From: Bacillus luti
GTDB lineage: Bacteria; Bacillota; Bacilli; Bacillales; Bacillaceae_G
Reading direction: 5' to 3'
Assembly: GCF_001884105.1 (NCBI RefSeq)
Contig: NZ_MACI01000078.1
Span: 310,001-374,000, forward strand
Length of the DNA stretch: 64,000 nt
The position numbers were made by a program, and so were the translations under genes. The notes under the pieces were generated by a model. That model was not told where the DNA came from. It was given only the letters and a program-made list of their open reading frames with translations, and did not search any database. Shown piece by piece: positions 8,353 through 16,961 of the stretch. Every line of letters begins with the position of its first letter. Positions within the stretch are counted from its first letter, which is position 1.

Positions 8353-8796
8353 ATGAGTACGAAAACAAATGTTGTTGAAGTATTAAACAAGCAGGTAGCA
8401 AACTGGAATGTGTTATATGTGAAACTACATAATTATCACTGGTATGTGACAGGACCACACTTCTTTACATTACATGAAAAATTTGAAGAGTTTTATAATG
8501 AAGCCGGAACATATATTGATGAGTTAGCAGAACGTATTTTAGCGTTAGAAGGTAAACCGTTAGCGACAATGAAAGAATATCTTGCTACATCTAGTGTCAG
8601 CGAAGGGACAAGCAAAGAATCAGCAGAAGAAATGGTGCAAACATTAGTGAATGATTACTCTGCACTTATTCAAGAATTAAAAGAAGGTATGGAAGTTGCT
8701 GGTGAAGCAGGTGATGAAACATCAGCCGATATGCTATTAGCAATTCATACGACATTAGAACAACATGTGTGGATGCTAAGTGCGTTCTTAAAATAA
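8353..8796 (+). CDS. dps: Dps-family miniferritin
   Basis: The 147-residue Dps/Dlp protein assembles into a 12-mer that oxidises and stores iron and protects DNA from peroxide. The ferroxidase ligands H29, H41, D56 and E60 keep the spacing of known Dps sites, within [19 protein letters not shown] and [11 protein letters not shown] 8353 follows AGAGGAGTGGATT, and a longer in-frame start at 8332 has no such site. An extended -10 (TGGTAAAAT) lies at about 8290, with TTCGAA as a weak -35. I see no convincing PerR or sigma-B site. The group carries more than one Dps, and I cannot say which this is. Confidence 0.92.
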   Translation: MSTKTNVVEVLNKQVANWNVLYVKLHNYHWYVTGPHFFTLHEKFEEFYNEAGTYIDELAERILALEGKPLATMKEYLATSSVSEGTSKESAEEMVQTLVNDYSALIQELKEGMEVAGEAGDETSADMLLAIHTTLEQHVWMLSAFLK

Positions 8797-8812
8797 AGAT
8801 AAATATATAAAG

Positions 8813-8850
8813 AAAAAAACCATTGGAAAATTCTTTTAATGGTTTTTTCT
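8813..8850 (+). terminator. Intrinsic terminator after dps
   Basis: AAAAACCATT pairs with AATGGTTTTT, with a T-rich tail. Confidence 0.85.
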
Positions 8851-8906
8851 TTTATGATTTTTCAGTTTTCTTTTATGCTATAATATAGTAAAAAGGAGGC
8901 GATGCA

Positions 8907-9362
8907 ATGTTTCGTTTTTTTAGAACTGGAAAAGAAGAGCGGGAAATTACGAAAGATGAATTAGAACAAGCGATGGCTAAATTTCTTGAAACGAATGCTA
9001 ATATCGTTTATACAGTATTAGTAAATGATGATTATACAGTAAACTATGATTTGTTAAAGCCGTATTTACCTGTATTTCCAACCAATGTTTTTCTTATTAC
9101 GAAGGAAACGCTTGAGGTATTTGAACATACAGCAGAAAATTTAAACCTAGTTAAAGAAATTGATATCGTGCAAAAGGCGGTAGATCAATACGTAACAGAA
9201 AAAGAAATGTTCCCAATTGTTGAAGATAGCGAAGATCGCCTCATATGCGGAGTTAAACTAGGACCTTATTTAAATCGTATATTAAAAAGTGACTTATATA
9301 TTTCAGAAAAACATTATTTAGTTTCAAGTAAGCCAGATAAGAAAAAAAAGAATAGTGGGTAG
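8907..9362 (+). CDS. Conserved hypothetical protein (151 aa)
   Basis: I do not recognise the family. The soluble product begins MFRFFRTGKEEREITKDELEQAM, has an alpha/beta-looking core with YTVLVNDDYTVNYDLLKPYLPVFP, and ends in a very basic tail (KPDKKKKNSG). There is no signal peptide or TM segment. The ATG at 8907 follows AAAAGGAGGCGATGCA. It is a single gene, with terminators on both sides. Confidence 0.7.
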   Translation: MFRFFRTGKEEREITKDELEQAMAKFLETNANIVYTVLVNDDYTVNYDLLKPYLPVFPTNVFLITKETLEVFEHTAENLNLVKEIDIVQKAVDQYVTEKEMFPIVEDSEDRLICGVKLGPYLNRILKSDLYISEKHYLVSSKPDKKKKNSG

Positions 9363-9371
9363 ACGTGATGA

Positions 9372-9403
9372 GAACAACAATACTATTATTGTTGTCTTTT
9401 TTT
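9372..9403 (+). terminator. Intrinsic terminator
   Basis: ACAACAATA pairs with TATTGTTGT around a two-base loop, followed by CTTTTTTT. Confidence 0.85.
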
Positions 9404-9477
9404 GTTTGTTAAAATATTGATTTTTCAGTCTATTAAACTTTATACTATAACTAGTGGATAGGAAGGAGTGGTGTATT

Positions 9478-9525
9478 ATGCGTATACATACATTAAATAT
9501 CATTCTGAAAATCAGGTATTATTAA
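9478..9525 (+). CDS. Possible 15-aa small ORF
   Basis: The ATG at 9478 follows GGAAGGAGTGGTGTATT and opens MRIHTLNIILKIRYY before a stop. The good ribosome binding site ahead of such a short frame suggests either a leader peptide or the 5' end of a decayed gene. The DNA does not let me choose. Confidence 0.2.
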   Translation: MRIHTLNIILKIRYY

Positions 9526-9619
9526 GTTGAATTATAGAATTTAATTACTTATACCGTGATCCTAGAATGATAGGAAGAGTAGGAAACAATTATTATAAAA
9601 GGTTACGGGGGAATTTGTA

Positions 9620-10564
9620 ATGAAAAATAGTATGACTTATATTCAATTATTAAATGAAACGTTACGTTGCTATGCAAATAAAGGAAGTTTTGAAGCGTAC
9701 AATTATATAATGGAACATGCTACAGGAGTAATAGGGAATGAGGCGCAAATATATAATTTTAAATATGCGCTCGCAAGTGCAGCAGGATTAGAAAAAGAAG
9801 CATTACATTTAATGAGAGAGGCCATTATAGAAAATGGGTTTTGGTATGAAAATGAGTATTTAATTTCCGATGATGATTTAAAACCACTACATAAATTTGA
9901 AGAATTTCATACAATGGTTCAATTATGTAAAGAAAGAGAAGAATTAGCAAAGAGAACGGAACGAGCAGACGTGAAATATATAGACAGCAAGAAAAAGGGA
10001 AATCTATTCGTTGCAATGCACGGTGATCAAGAAAATATAGGAATAATAGAACCATATTGGAAATCTGTTTTGACACAAGATTATACGTTAGCTTTACCAC
10101 AGTCTTCGCAAATTCAGTTTTCAGATGGATATGTTTGGGATGATATAGAAAGAGGAAGAGAAGAGTTAAAAGGACTATATGATAAGGTTATGGTAAGTAA
10201 TACTTTTAAAAATCGTATTATTGGTGGATTTTCTGCTGGGGCAAGAGTAGCGTTACATTCCATGTTAAAAGGCGAAATAGAAGTAAACGGTTTTATTTTT
10301 ATGGCACCGTGGCTCCCGGAAATTGAAGAATGGGAAGAACTGTTAGGAATATTACATGATAAGGGCACAAAAGGATATATAATATGTGGCGATCAAGATG
10401 AAGACTGTTTGGAAGGAACAGAGCGATTTGTACAGTTATTAAGAGATAAAAATATAGAACATAAGTATAAGGTTGTACCTAAATTAAATCATGATTATCC
10501 TACTAACTTTGATGAGTTATTAAAAGAAGCTATTGAATATCTAGGAAGTGAAAACAATAAGTAG
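9620..10564 (+). CDS. Alpha/beta-hydrolase family protein
   Basis: The 314-residue cytoplasmic protein has a helical N-terminal region of about 110 residues and a C-terminal alpha/beta-hydrolase domain. The nucleophile elbow GGFSAGAR, the acid loop ICGDQDEDC and the His in LNHDYP supply a complete Ser-Asp-His triad. The oxyanion strand is LFVAMHGDQENIG. The helical front half (LLNETLRCYANKGSFEAYNYIME...) looks TPR-like. No signal peptide is present. The start at 9620 follows TACGGGGGAATTTGTA. The substrate is unknown. The gene stands alone, with a strong terminator behind it. Confidence 0.8.
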   Translation: MKNSMTYIQLLNETLRCYANKGSFEAYNYIMEHATGVIGNEAQIYNFKYALASAAGLEKEALHLMREAIIENGFWYENEYLISDDDLKPLHKFEEFHTMVQLCKEREELAKRTERADVKYIDSKKKGNLFVAMHGDQENIGIIEPYWKSVLTQDYTLALPQSSQIQFSDGYVWDDIERGREELKGLYDKVMVSNTFKNRIIGGFSAGARVALHSMLKGEIEVNGFIFMAPWLPEIEEWEELLGILHDKGTKGYIICGDQDEDCLEGTERFVQLLRDKNIEHKYKVVPKLNHDYPTNFDELLKEAIEYLGSENNK

Positions 10565-10573
10565 TAAGAGAAG

Positions 10574-10606
10574 GAGATGCATCATGTGTGATGCATCTCT
10601 TTTTTA
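10574..10606 (+). terminator. Intrinsic terminator
   Basis: GAGATGCATCA pairs with TGATGCATCTC around TGTG, followed by six T. Confidence 0.88.
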
Positions 10607-10609
10607 AAA

Positions 10610-11611
10610 TTATAAATTAAAAGCATTTGCTAGTAAGCGATAAGATTGTAACTTATGTTCAAATTGATGAGTAATCGTGACAATCATAAATTCGTCAGTA
10701 TTGTACGCTTTACTTAAATTTACTATTTGTTCTTTCACAGAAGATGGATCACCCACGATCATACGTTGGCGATTCTCTTTAATACGGAATAAATCATAAG
10801 CACTGTATGAATAATTTTGAGCAGTTTCGATAGAAGGTGTACCAGTCGTTCGTTTTCCTTGCTCTAGTAATAAGATGGATAAATCTAAACTAGAAGCAAT
10901 TCTTTCTGCTTCTTCATTTGTTTCTCCGCAAATAACAAAAATAGCGACGATTGATTTTGGTTTATCTCCTAAATAGGAAGGTTGGAATTGTTCTTGGTAA
11001 GCCCTCATAACTTCAGGACCTCCGAATCCATTAATAAATTGCGCGAATGCAAAAGAAGCGCCATTATTTGCGGCAATTTTAGCACTTTCTCCGCTAGAAC
11101 CGAGCATCCACATTTCAGGAGATGTTGGAATAACTGGAGTAGCCTTTAAATTTGCATAATGATGGTTTTCTGGTACTTGATCATGTAAGTACATTGCAAC
11201 ATCTGCAATTTGCTCTGGATATTGATCAAGTGAGACCATTTTCCCTTCTTGAAGTGCGCGAGTTGCTATAGGCATACCACCAGGTGCTCTACCAACACCA
11301 AGGTCGATACGGTTTGGATAAAGCGCTTCTAAAACGCGGAAATTCTCAGCGACTTTATATGGGCTATAGTGTGGCAACATAACACCACCCGAACCAACTC
11401 TCATACGATTCGTTTTCGCTGCAATATGAGAAATAAGTATTTCAGGACTTGAACCAGCAAGGCTTACAGAATTGTGATGCTCAGATACCCAAAATCGTGT
11501 ATATCCGAGTTTTTCAACTTCTTGTGCAAGTGTAACAGTATGTGAAAAAGCTTGGGCTGCTGTGCTACCATCTGAAATAGGTGATTGGTCTAACACACTT
11601 AATTTGATCAT
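10610..11611 (-). CDS. Luciferase-like flavin-dependent monooxygenase
   Basis: The 333-residue bacterial luciferase-like (LLM class, MsnO8/YwcH type) oxidoreductase binds reduced FMN in a TIM barrel. The diagnostic stretches are LSVLDQSPISDG at the N-terminus, FWVSEHHNSVSLAGSSPE and VGSGGVMLPHYSPYKVAE, then IDLGVGRAPGG. The closest Bacillus relatives are YceB and YwcH, whose substrates are not known. The ATG at 11611 follows TTGAGAGGTATATTCT. It is a single gene, convergent with the alpha/beta hydrolase gene. Confidence 0.88.
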   Translation of the reverse strand: MIKLSVLDQSPISDGSTAAQAFSHTVTLAQEVEKLGYTRFWVSEHHNSVSLAGSSPEILISHIAAKTNRMRVGSGGVMLPHYSPYKVAENFRVLEALYPNRIDLGVGRAPGGMPIATRALQEGKMVSLDQYPEQIADVAMYLHDQVPENHHYANLKATPVIPTSPEMWMLGSSGESAKIAANNGASFAFAQFINGFGGPEVMRAYQEQFQPSYLGDKPKSIVAIFVICGETNEEAERIASSLDLSILLLEQGKRTTGTPSIETAQNYSYSAYDLFRIKENRQRMIVGDPSSVKEQIVNLSKAYNTDEFMIVTITHQFEHKLQSYRLLANAFNL

Positions 11612-11715
11612 AGAATATACCTCTCAATCTTAATGTACATCCTATTATATATTTACTTACGAAAAATGCGTAATGAAATGCTCAAAATGAAACGCGGATA
11701 ATACTATATCTGCCT

Positions 11716-11907
11716 TTAATGAGAAAATCCCCTTTCATAATGATTCATTTCGACTAGGTCCAAAATATATTCATAGTTGTCAATTTCACGTTTGATATGT
11801 TCATGTTCTTTGCCACTTAGTTTCCTATCGCTAAGTTTTTTATTTAGGTTTTGTTTCTTTAATTCTAAATATTTTTTTGTAGCGTGATAATCATAAGTAT
11901 GTTTCAT
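11716..11907 (-). CDS. Small helical protein (63 aa), possibly DUF3896
   Basis: The product MKHTYDYHATKKYLELKKQ... is highly charged and predicted to be two long helices (LNKKLSDRKLSGKEHEHIKREIDNYEYILDLVEMNHYERG). I think it corresponds to the B. cereus-group DUF3896 family, of unknown role, but this is from memory. The ATG at 11907 lies nine bases after AAGGAG. A TTG six bases earlier is too close to that site. It is a single gene. Confidence 0.6.
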   Translation of the reverse strand: MKHTYDYHATKKYLELKKQNLNKKLSDRKLSGKEHEHIKREIDNYEYILDLVEMNHYERGFSH

Positions 11908-12084
11908 TTTCAACCACTCCTTCGTTACAGTTGCTATATTATACGAAGCGTTAAGAAATGTGAGATATATCCTTTATGTACCTTTCGTGAATATTCCAAT
12001 TGCTACAGTGTTATGTTTATGGAAATTTATGAATAAAATGCACTAAACCACTAATGTTCATTTTGTGAAGTAAGGGGTGGAATT

Positions 12085-13557
12085 GTGCAGAAAGATATAA
12101 TGTATAACATTGAGATGGATGCAACGTTACAAGTTATAGATAAAGGTTTGAAAAAGACGACAATTCCGAAACGTATTATTGTAGTAGGGGCCGGTATGGC
12201 TGGATTAGTTTCGGCATCTTTATTAAAAGCGGCAGGACATGAAGTGAAGATTTTTGAAGCAAACAACCGGGTAGGTGGCCGTATCGAGACCGTTAGAATG
12301 GAAGATACCGGATTATATTTAGATGTTGGAGCGATGAGAATTCCGTATTCGCACACTTTAACGATGGCATATATAAAAAAGTTTGGGCTACAGGTGAGCC
12401 CTTTTATTAATAGAAATGAGACTGATATCATTTACGTAAATGGTCGAAAAACGACATTAAAACAATATGAAAAAGATCCAAGTATTTTAAGGTATCCTGT
12501 GGAAATGAATGAAGTCGGAAAAACGTCTGAGGAACTATTATTGTTAGCGGTACAGCCCATTATAAATTTTATAAAAAAGAACCCAGAGAAAAATTGGGAT
12601 GTTGTAGTAAAGGATTTTGGGAGATACTCTACAGGACAATTTTTAAAGTATCATCCTTATCAATATAATACTCACTTTTCGCCAGTAACAATTGAGATGA
12701 TTGGTGTTCTATTAGATTTGGAAGGATTTTTAGAACGGTCATTCGTAGAGACGTTACGTTTTTTATACATTATGCAAGAGGAGAGCGGATTTTGTGAAAT
12801 AGTAGGCGGGAATGATAAATTACCAAAGTCTTTTTTACCACAATTAGAAGAAAATCTTATATATAATCAAAAATTAATGAAGTTACATCAACATGATGAT
12901 GGTGTGACAGCTTTCTATCGGAACGAGGAAACTTTTGAATATAGTAGTATTACAGGAGATTTAGTAATCGTTACCATTCCGTTTTCGACAATGCGTTTTG
13001 TAGAAGTAGATCCATTTGATTCTATATCTCATGAGAAATGGAAAGCAATTCGTGAATTGCACTATATGCCTGCGACGAAAATAGGAATTCAATTTAAAAG
13101 TCGATTTTGGGAAGAACAAGGGCAATTAGGCGGCAGAATAATAACAGATTTGCCAATTCGTTACTCCTATTATCCAAGTTATGGAATTGGAAATGAAGGA
13201 CCCGCTATGATGTTAGGGAGCTATACATGGTCTTATGATGCTTTGTTATGGGATGGGTTATCAAAAGGGGATCGTATTTATTACGCATTACAAAACTTAG
13301 CTACGATATTAGGCGGTCAAGTATATGATGAGTTCTTATCTGGAATATCAAAAAGTTGGACGTTGGATCCATATGCGCTTGGGGGTTTTGCGTTATTTCA
13401 GGCAGGTCAAGAATCTGAGTTACAACCAGCGATTATAAAACCAGAGGGGAGATTATACTTTGCCGGAGATCATACAACGTTATATCATGGATGGATACAA
13501 GGGGCAATCGAATCTGGTGTTCGTGTAGCGGTGGAGGTGAATGATTTAAAAGTGTAA
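12085..13557 (+). CDS. Flavin-containing amine/L-amino acid oxidase
   Basis: The 490-residue FAD enzyme is of the monoamine/L-amino acid oxidase type. The Rossmann FAD-binding motif is VVGAGMAGLVSASLLKAAGHEV at about 33-54, followed by the second dinucleotide motif FEANNRVGGRIETVR. The C-terminal flavin contact is LYFAGDHTTLYHGWIQGAIESG. The family oxidises primary amines or L-amino acids to imines with release of H2O2. The GTG at 12085 follows AAGGGGTGG, and an ATG 15 bases later is the alternative start. No signal peptide is visible, so it is probably cytoplasmic. The substrate is unknown. Confidence 0.88.
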   Translation: MQKDIMYNIEMDATLQVIDKGLKKTTIPKRIIVVGAGMAGLVSASLLKAAGHEVKIFEANNRVGGRIETVRMEDTGLYLDVGAMRIPYSHTLTMAYIKKFGLQVSPFINRNETDIIYVNGRKTTLKQYEKDPSILRYPVEMNEVGKTSEELLLLAVQPIINFIKKNPEKNWDVVVKDFGRYSTGQFLKYHPYQYNTHFSPVTIEMIGVLLDLEGFLERSFVETLRFLYIMQEESGFCEIVGGNDKLPKSFLPQLEENLIYNQKLMKLHQHDDGVTAFYRNEETFEYSSITGDLVIVTIPFSTMRFVEVDPFDSISHEKWKAIRELHYMPATKIGIQFKSRFWEEQGQLGGRIITDLPIRYSYYPSYGIGNEGPAMMLGSYTWSYDALLWDGLSKGDRIYYALQNLATILGGQVYDEFLSGISKSWTLDPYALGGFALFQAGQESELQPAIIKPEGRLYFAGDHTTLYHGWIQGAIESGVRVAVEVNDLKV

Positions 13558-13632
13558 AATTCGGAAAATTCTTTACTGTATACCTTGAGATAGATATTAT
13601 TATATATAAAAGAATTATAGGGAGTGTTTACA

Positions 13633-14217
13633 GTGAATCCGTTATTATTCGATTTTTCTTCTGAATTTTATACTGAAAGACTATTCATTCGAATGCCGAA
13701 ACCAGGTGACGGTAAAGTTGTATATGATGCAATTCAAGCTTCTATGAAAGAATTAAAACCTTGGATGGTGTTTGCACAAAAAGAGCAAACAGAAGAAGAA
13801 ATAGAAGAGAGTATTAGAAAATCGCATATTCAATTTTTACAGCGTGAAGATTTGAGATTACTAGTATTTTCGAAAGAAACAGGTGAATTTATTGCTTCTA
13901 GCGGATTACATCGTATTAATTGGGATATACCTCAATTTGAAATCGGGTATTGGATTGATTCAAGGTTTAGTGGAAAGGGCTATATGGTAGAGGCTGCGAA
14001 AGGTATAACGGATTACGCGTTCTCTGAACTGAAAGCAAACCGAGTAGAAATTCGTTGTGATTCTCTAAATAAGAAGAGTAGAGCCATACCAGAGAAATTA
14101 GGATTTAAGTTAGAAGGTATTTTAGAAAGTGCGAGTGTTGCGGTCGATGGAAATGGATTAAGGGATATGTGTGTATTTGCAATGACGAGAAATACATATG
14201 AAAAAGAAGAGCTGTAA
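13633..14217 (+). CDS. GNAT N-acetyltransferase (RimJ/RimL type)
   Basis: The 194-residue acetyltransferase is of the RimJ/RimL/YdaF branch. It contains TERLFIRMPKPGDG near the start, the acetyl-CoA loop YWIDSRFSGKGYMVEA, and the C-terminal NKKSRAIPEKLGFKLEG with its conserved asparagine and LGF turn. GTG 13633 is preferred, with GGGAG eight bases upstream. The GTG at 13624 overlaps that site. The target could be a protein N-terminus or a small amine. The terminator begins in its last codons. Confidence 0.85.
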   Translation: MNPLLFDFSSEFYTERLFIRMPKPGDGKVVYDAIQASMKELKPWMVFAQKEQTEEEIEESIRKSHIQFLQREDLRLLVFSKETGEFIASSGLHRINWDIPQFEIGYWIDSRFSGKGYMVEAAKGITDYAFSELKANRVEIRCDSLNKKSRAIPEKLGFKLEGILESASVAVDGNGLRDMCVFAMTRNTYEKEEL

Positions 14218-14239
14218 GAAAGCAGCTCTTCTTTTTTTA
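14203..14239. terminator. Bidirectional intrinsic terminator
   Basis: GAAGAGCTG pairs with CAGCTCTTC, with an A-run before and a T-run after. It overlaps the stop of the acetyltransferase and also serves the convergent aldo/keto reductase. Confidence 0.88.
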
Positions 14240-14241
14240 TA

Positions 14242-15144
14242 TTATGGTACAGGATGCCCGTTAGAGCTTTCGAAAATTGTAAACCATTGTTGACGATCTA
14301 AGTTAACTTTTGTAGCAAGAGCGGCTGTTTTTACACGATCTAATTTACCAGAGCCAACGATTGGCATCATATTAGCTGGATGAGCGAGTAACCATGCGTA
14401 CATAACAGTATCGATGCTATTAACACCTAGCTCAGTAGCAACTTTTTGAACAGTTTCACGTACACGTACAGCGCGTTCTGATTGACCAGTAAAAATTTCA
14501 CCACCTGCAAGTGGTGACCAAATCATTGGGTTGATTCGTTTCTCCTGACATAAATCAATTGTCCCTTTTTCAAAATGCTCAAGCTGCAGTGCAGATACTT
14601 CAATTTGATTCGTAATAAGCGGGAAATCTAAGTACGAACTTAGCATATTAAATTGAGATGGTAAGAAGTTAGATACACCAAAATGACGAACTTTTCCTTC
14701 TTGCTTTAAGCGTGAGAATGCTTCCGCCACTTCATTTGGATCCATAAATGGATCAGGACGATGAATGAGCAGTACATCAATATAATCCGTATGTAAATTT
14801 TTAAGTGATGCTTCTGCACTTTGAATAATATGTTCTGCAATAGTGTTGTAGTGAGCAACATATCGCTCTGGAAATTTTGGTGATGGGGGAGCGATTCCAC
14901 ACTTTGTGATAATTTGCATGTTTTCACGTAAGGAAGGCTTTAATTGTAACGCTTCTCCAAACAATCCTTCACACGTATATCCGCCGTAAATATCAGCATG
15001 ATCGAAAGTGGTAATCCCCATATCCATACATTCTTCAATGAAAGAAAGTAATTCTTGTTTCGTCATATTCCATTCTGCTAAGCGCCAAAATCCTTGAATA
15101 ATACGAGAAAATTCTAGCGTTTCGGCCATTTGAACTCGTTCCAT
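14242..15144 (-). CDS. Aldo/keto reductase (YdhF-like)
   Basis: The 300-residue aldo/keto reductase resembles the YdhF branch. Its tetrad is visible as Asp and Tyr in FDHADIYGGYTCE, Lys in ITKCGI and His in LLIHRPDPF. The C-terminal cofactor region reads MMPIVGSGKLDRVKTA. The ATG at 15144 follows AAGGGGGTACTTATA. It is unrelated at operon level to the other aldo/keto reductase at 273. It is divergent from the COG0523 GTPase gene. Its physiological substrate is unknown. Confidence 0.9.
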   Translation of the reverse strand: MERVQMAETLEFSRIIQGFWRLAEWNMTKQELLSFIEECMDMGITTFDHADIYGGYTCEGLFGEALQLKPSLRENMQIITKCGIAPPSPKFPERYVAHYNTIAEHIIQSAEASLKNLHTDYIDVLLIHRPDPFMDPNEVAEAFSRLKQEGKVRHFGVSNFLPSQFNMLSSYLDFPLITNQIEVSALQLEHFEKGTIDLCQEKRINPMIWSPLAGGEIFTGQSERAVRVRETVQKVATELGVNSIDTVMYAWLLAHPANMMPIVGSGKLDRVKTAALATKVNLDRQQWFTIFESSNGHPVP

Positions 15145-15269
15145 TATAAGTACCCCCTTGATGAATGGTTATTTTTTGAAAAGGCTTTCTTACTACATAT
15201 TATTATATAGTTAGAGGGGCGTACAAACAATAAATATGTTTTGCTACAAAAACGATTTTCTCTATATGC

Positions 15270-15275
15270 TATAAT
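15270..15275 (+). promoter_or_regulatory. Extended -10 element of the COG0523 gene
   Basis: TGCTATAAT (TATAAT at 15270-15275 with a TG at 15267) lies 34 bases before the start. No good -35 is visible, which is acceptable for an extended -10 promoter. Confidence 0.5.
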
Positions 15276-15308
15276 GTAGAAACATATAGCTATAAGGAGA
15301 TGTAGGAA

Positions 15309-16259
15309 ATGATTCCAGTAACAATATTAACTGGTTTTCTTGGATCAGGGAAAACGACATTATTAAATCGTATTTTATCAGAGAATCACGGCCAGAAATT
15401 AGCAGTGATCGTAAATGAAATCGGACAAATTGGTATTGATAATCAGTTGATTATGAATGTTGAAGAAGAAATTATGGAAATGACAAACGGCTGTTTGTGC
15501 TGTACTGTACGTGAGGATTTACTCGTTGCTTTAAAACAATTACTGGACGTAAAAGCAGAAGGTAAAATGGATTTTGATGGTTTAGTAATTGAAACGACTG
15601 GCCTTGCAAATCCAGGGCCGATTATACAAACATTCTTTTTAGATCCAGTCATTCAATCTGCATATCAAATTAACGGTGTTGTAACAGTAGTAGATAGTTA
15701 TCATATACATAAACATTTTGAAAAAGGGCTAGAAGCAAAGGAACAAATTGCATTTGCTGATGTCGTTTTAGTAAATAAATTAGATTTAGTGAATGAAAGT
15801 GAAAAGGAAAATCTATTGCAGGAACTGCAAGGTATTAACCCAACTGCAAAGTTAATCGAGGCCACTAACTGTGATGTAGATATTCCATCGTTACTACAAA
15901 TTCAAACGTTTAAAACGAAAGATACGTTACAAATTTATCCTCATACAGAACATAACCATCTAGAAGGTGTAAAATCGTTTGTATTACGTGAAGAGCGCCC
16001 GTTAGATTTACAAAAATTAAATGAGTGGATGTCAGCTGTCGTTCAAGAGCTAGGGGAGTATTTATATCGTTATAAAGGAATTTTATCTATCGATGGAGTA
16101 GATAAACGTATCGTTTTCCAAGGTGTACATACATTGTTTGCTGCATCATACGATAGAGAGTGGCAAGAGGGTGAAGAACGAGTAAGTGAAGTCGTGTTTA
16201 TCGGAAAAGATATTAATAAAGAATGGTTCCAAGAACATTTTGAGGAGTGTGTGAAATAA
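15309..16259 (+). CDS. COG0523 (CobW/ZigA-type) metal-chaperone GTPase
   Basis: The 316-residue G3E-family GTPase has the P-loop GFLGSGKTT at 9-17, the metal-binding CLCC motif with C62, C64 and C65, the Walker B-like VIETTGLANP, the NKLD motif for guanine, and a C-terminal CobW domain. A short His-rich segment (HTEHNHLEG) precedes that domain. Members deliver zinc or other metals to enzymes under metal limitation. A Zur-controlled zinc-binding lipoprotein gene lies 0.7 kb away, which supports a zinc role, although no complete Zur box lies directly upstream. The start at 15309 follows AAGGAGATGTAGGAA. Confidence 0.9.
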   Translation: MIPVTILTGFLGSGKTTLLNRILSENHGQKLAVIVNEIGQIGIDNQLIMNVEEEIMEMTNGCLCCTVREDLLVALKQLLDVKAEGKMDFDGLVIETTGLANPGPIIQTFFLDPVIQSAYQINGVVTVVDSYHIHKHFEKGLEAKEQIAFADVVLVNKLDLVNESEKENLLQELQGINPTAKLIEATNCDVDIPSLLQIQTFKTKDTLQIYPHTEHNHLEGVKSFVLREERPLDLQKLNEWMSAVVQELGEYLYRYKGILSIDGVDKRIVFQGVHTLFAASYDREWQEGEERVSEVVFIGKDINKEWFQEHFEECVK

Positions 16260-16288
16260 GTCTGCGTATATTGCAGGCTTATTTTTTT
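16258..16288 (+). terminator. Intrinsic terminator after the COG0523 gene
   Basis: AGTCTGC pairs with GCAGGCT (one G-U pair), followed by TATTTTTTT. Confidence 0.75.
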
Positions 16289-16342
16289 GACTTAACTAAG
16301 CGCTTTGAGAGAAATGCTAGATTGTAAAAAACAAAGGGTTAT

Positions 16343-16365
16343 AAAAAGCCTGTTTTCACAGGCTT
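16343..16365 (-). terminator. Leftward terminator overlapping a stop codon
   Basis: On the minus strand AAGCCTGT pairs with ACAGGCTT around GAAA, followed by TTTTAT. The first arm contains the last codons and stop of the BltD-like gene. Confidence 0.82.
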
Positions 16366-16826
16366 GTATGTTCATCTAAAAGTAACTCCATTACAACACC
16401 TACAACTGGGCCTTCATCATCAATATCCCCGTTTAAACGGAAACCAAATGATTCGTATAGTCCCATTGCGAGTTTGTTGTCTGGATGTAAACTTAAATAA
16501 ATTATATTACATTCAAATTTATCTTGTAAGAATTGAAGGAGTATGCGAAGGAAACGTTTTGCGTATCTTTTTCCTTGATATTGTTGGTCAATCATAAAGC
16601 GGTCTAACCACACACTTTTACGCTTTTCCCAATACCATCCGTACATTGCATATCCTACAAGTGTTTCTCCATCATATAAACCTATTGACGTTCCGTTTCC
16701 TTCATATAATGATTCTGCTAAAGAAAACGCATTACTTTCAATAAATTGCTGCTGGTCTTTTGCGACGTTTAAAGCAGCTACTGAACGCCAATTTTTTGCT
16801 GTTACTTCACAAATGTGAAGAGTCAT
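16356..16826 (-). CDS. GNAT acetyltransferase, BltD-like (spermine/spermidine)
   Basis: The 156-residue GNAT protein is close in pattern to B. subtilis BltD, the spermine/spermidine acetyltransferase. Shared features are the N-terminal QQQFIESNAFSLAES, VGYAMYG, WLDRFMIDQQYQGKRYAKRFL (acetyl-CoA loop) and the C-terminal LSLHPDNKLAMGLYESFGF. The usual Q/RxxGxG/A loop reads QYQGKRYA. Acetylating polyamines would lower their charge and promote export. No efflux gene (blt) is adjacent. The ATG at 16826 follows AGAAGGTGAGTTGGAATT. Confidence 0.8.
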   Translation of the reverse strand: MTLHICEVTAKNWRSVAALNVAKDQQQFIESNAFSLAESLYEGNGTSIGLYDGETLVGYAMYGWYWEKRKSVWLDRFMIDQQYQGKRYAKRFLRILLQFLQDKFECNIIYLSLHPDNKLAMGLYESFGFRLNGDIDDEGPVVGVVMELLLDEHTSL

Positions 16827-16916
16827 AATTCCAACTCACCTTCTAAATTAATATAGCTCAAAAGCTAATATGGATAATTTTACTTGTTATTTTGGTCAAG
16901 TCAAGCAGAAGCGCAT

Positions 16917-16950
16917 AAAAAAGAAGCTGAATGTCATATTCAGCTTCTTA
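16917..16950 (-). terminator. Leftward terminator of the znuA-like gene
   Basis: AAGAAGCTGAAT pairs with ATTCAGCTTCTT, followed on the minus strand by TTTTTTATGC. Confidence 0.88.
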
Positions 16951-16961
16951 TCAAAAGTTGA

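Noticed and set aside
9478-9619. Acetyltransferase-like remnant after the 15-codon frame
   Set aside because: Another frame reads YHSENQVLL, but the stretch is too short to assign.
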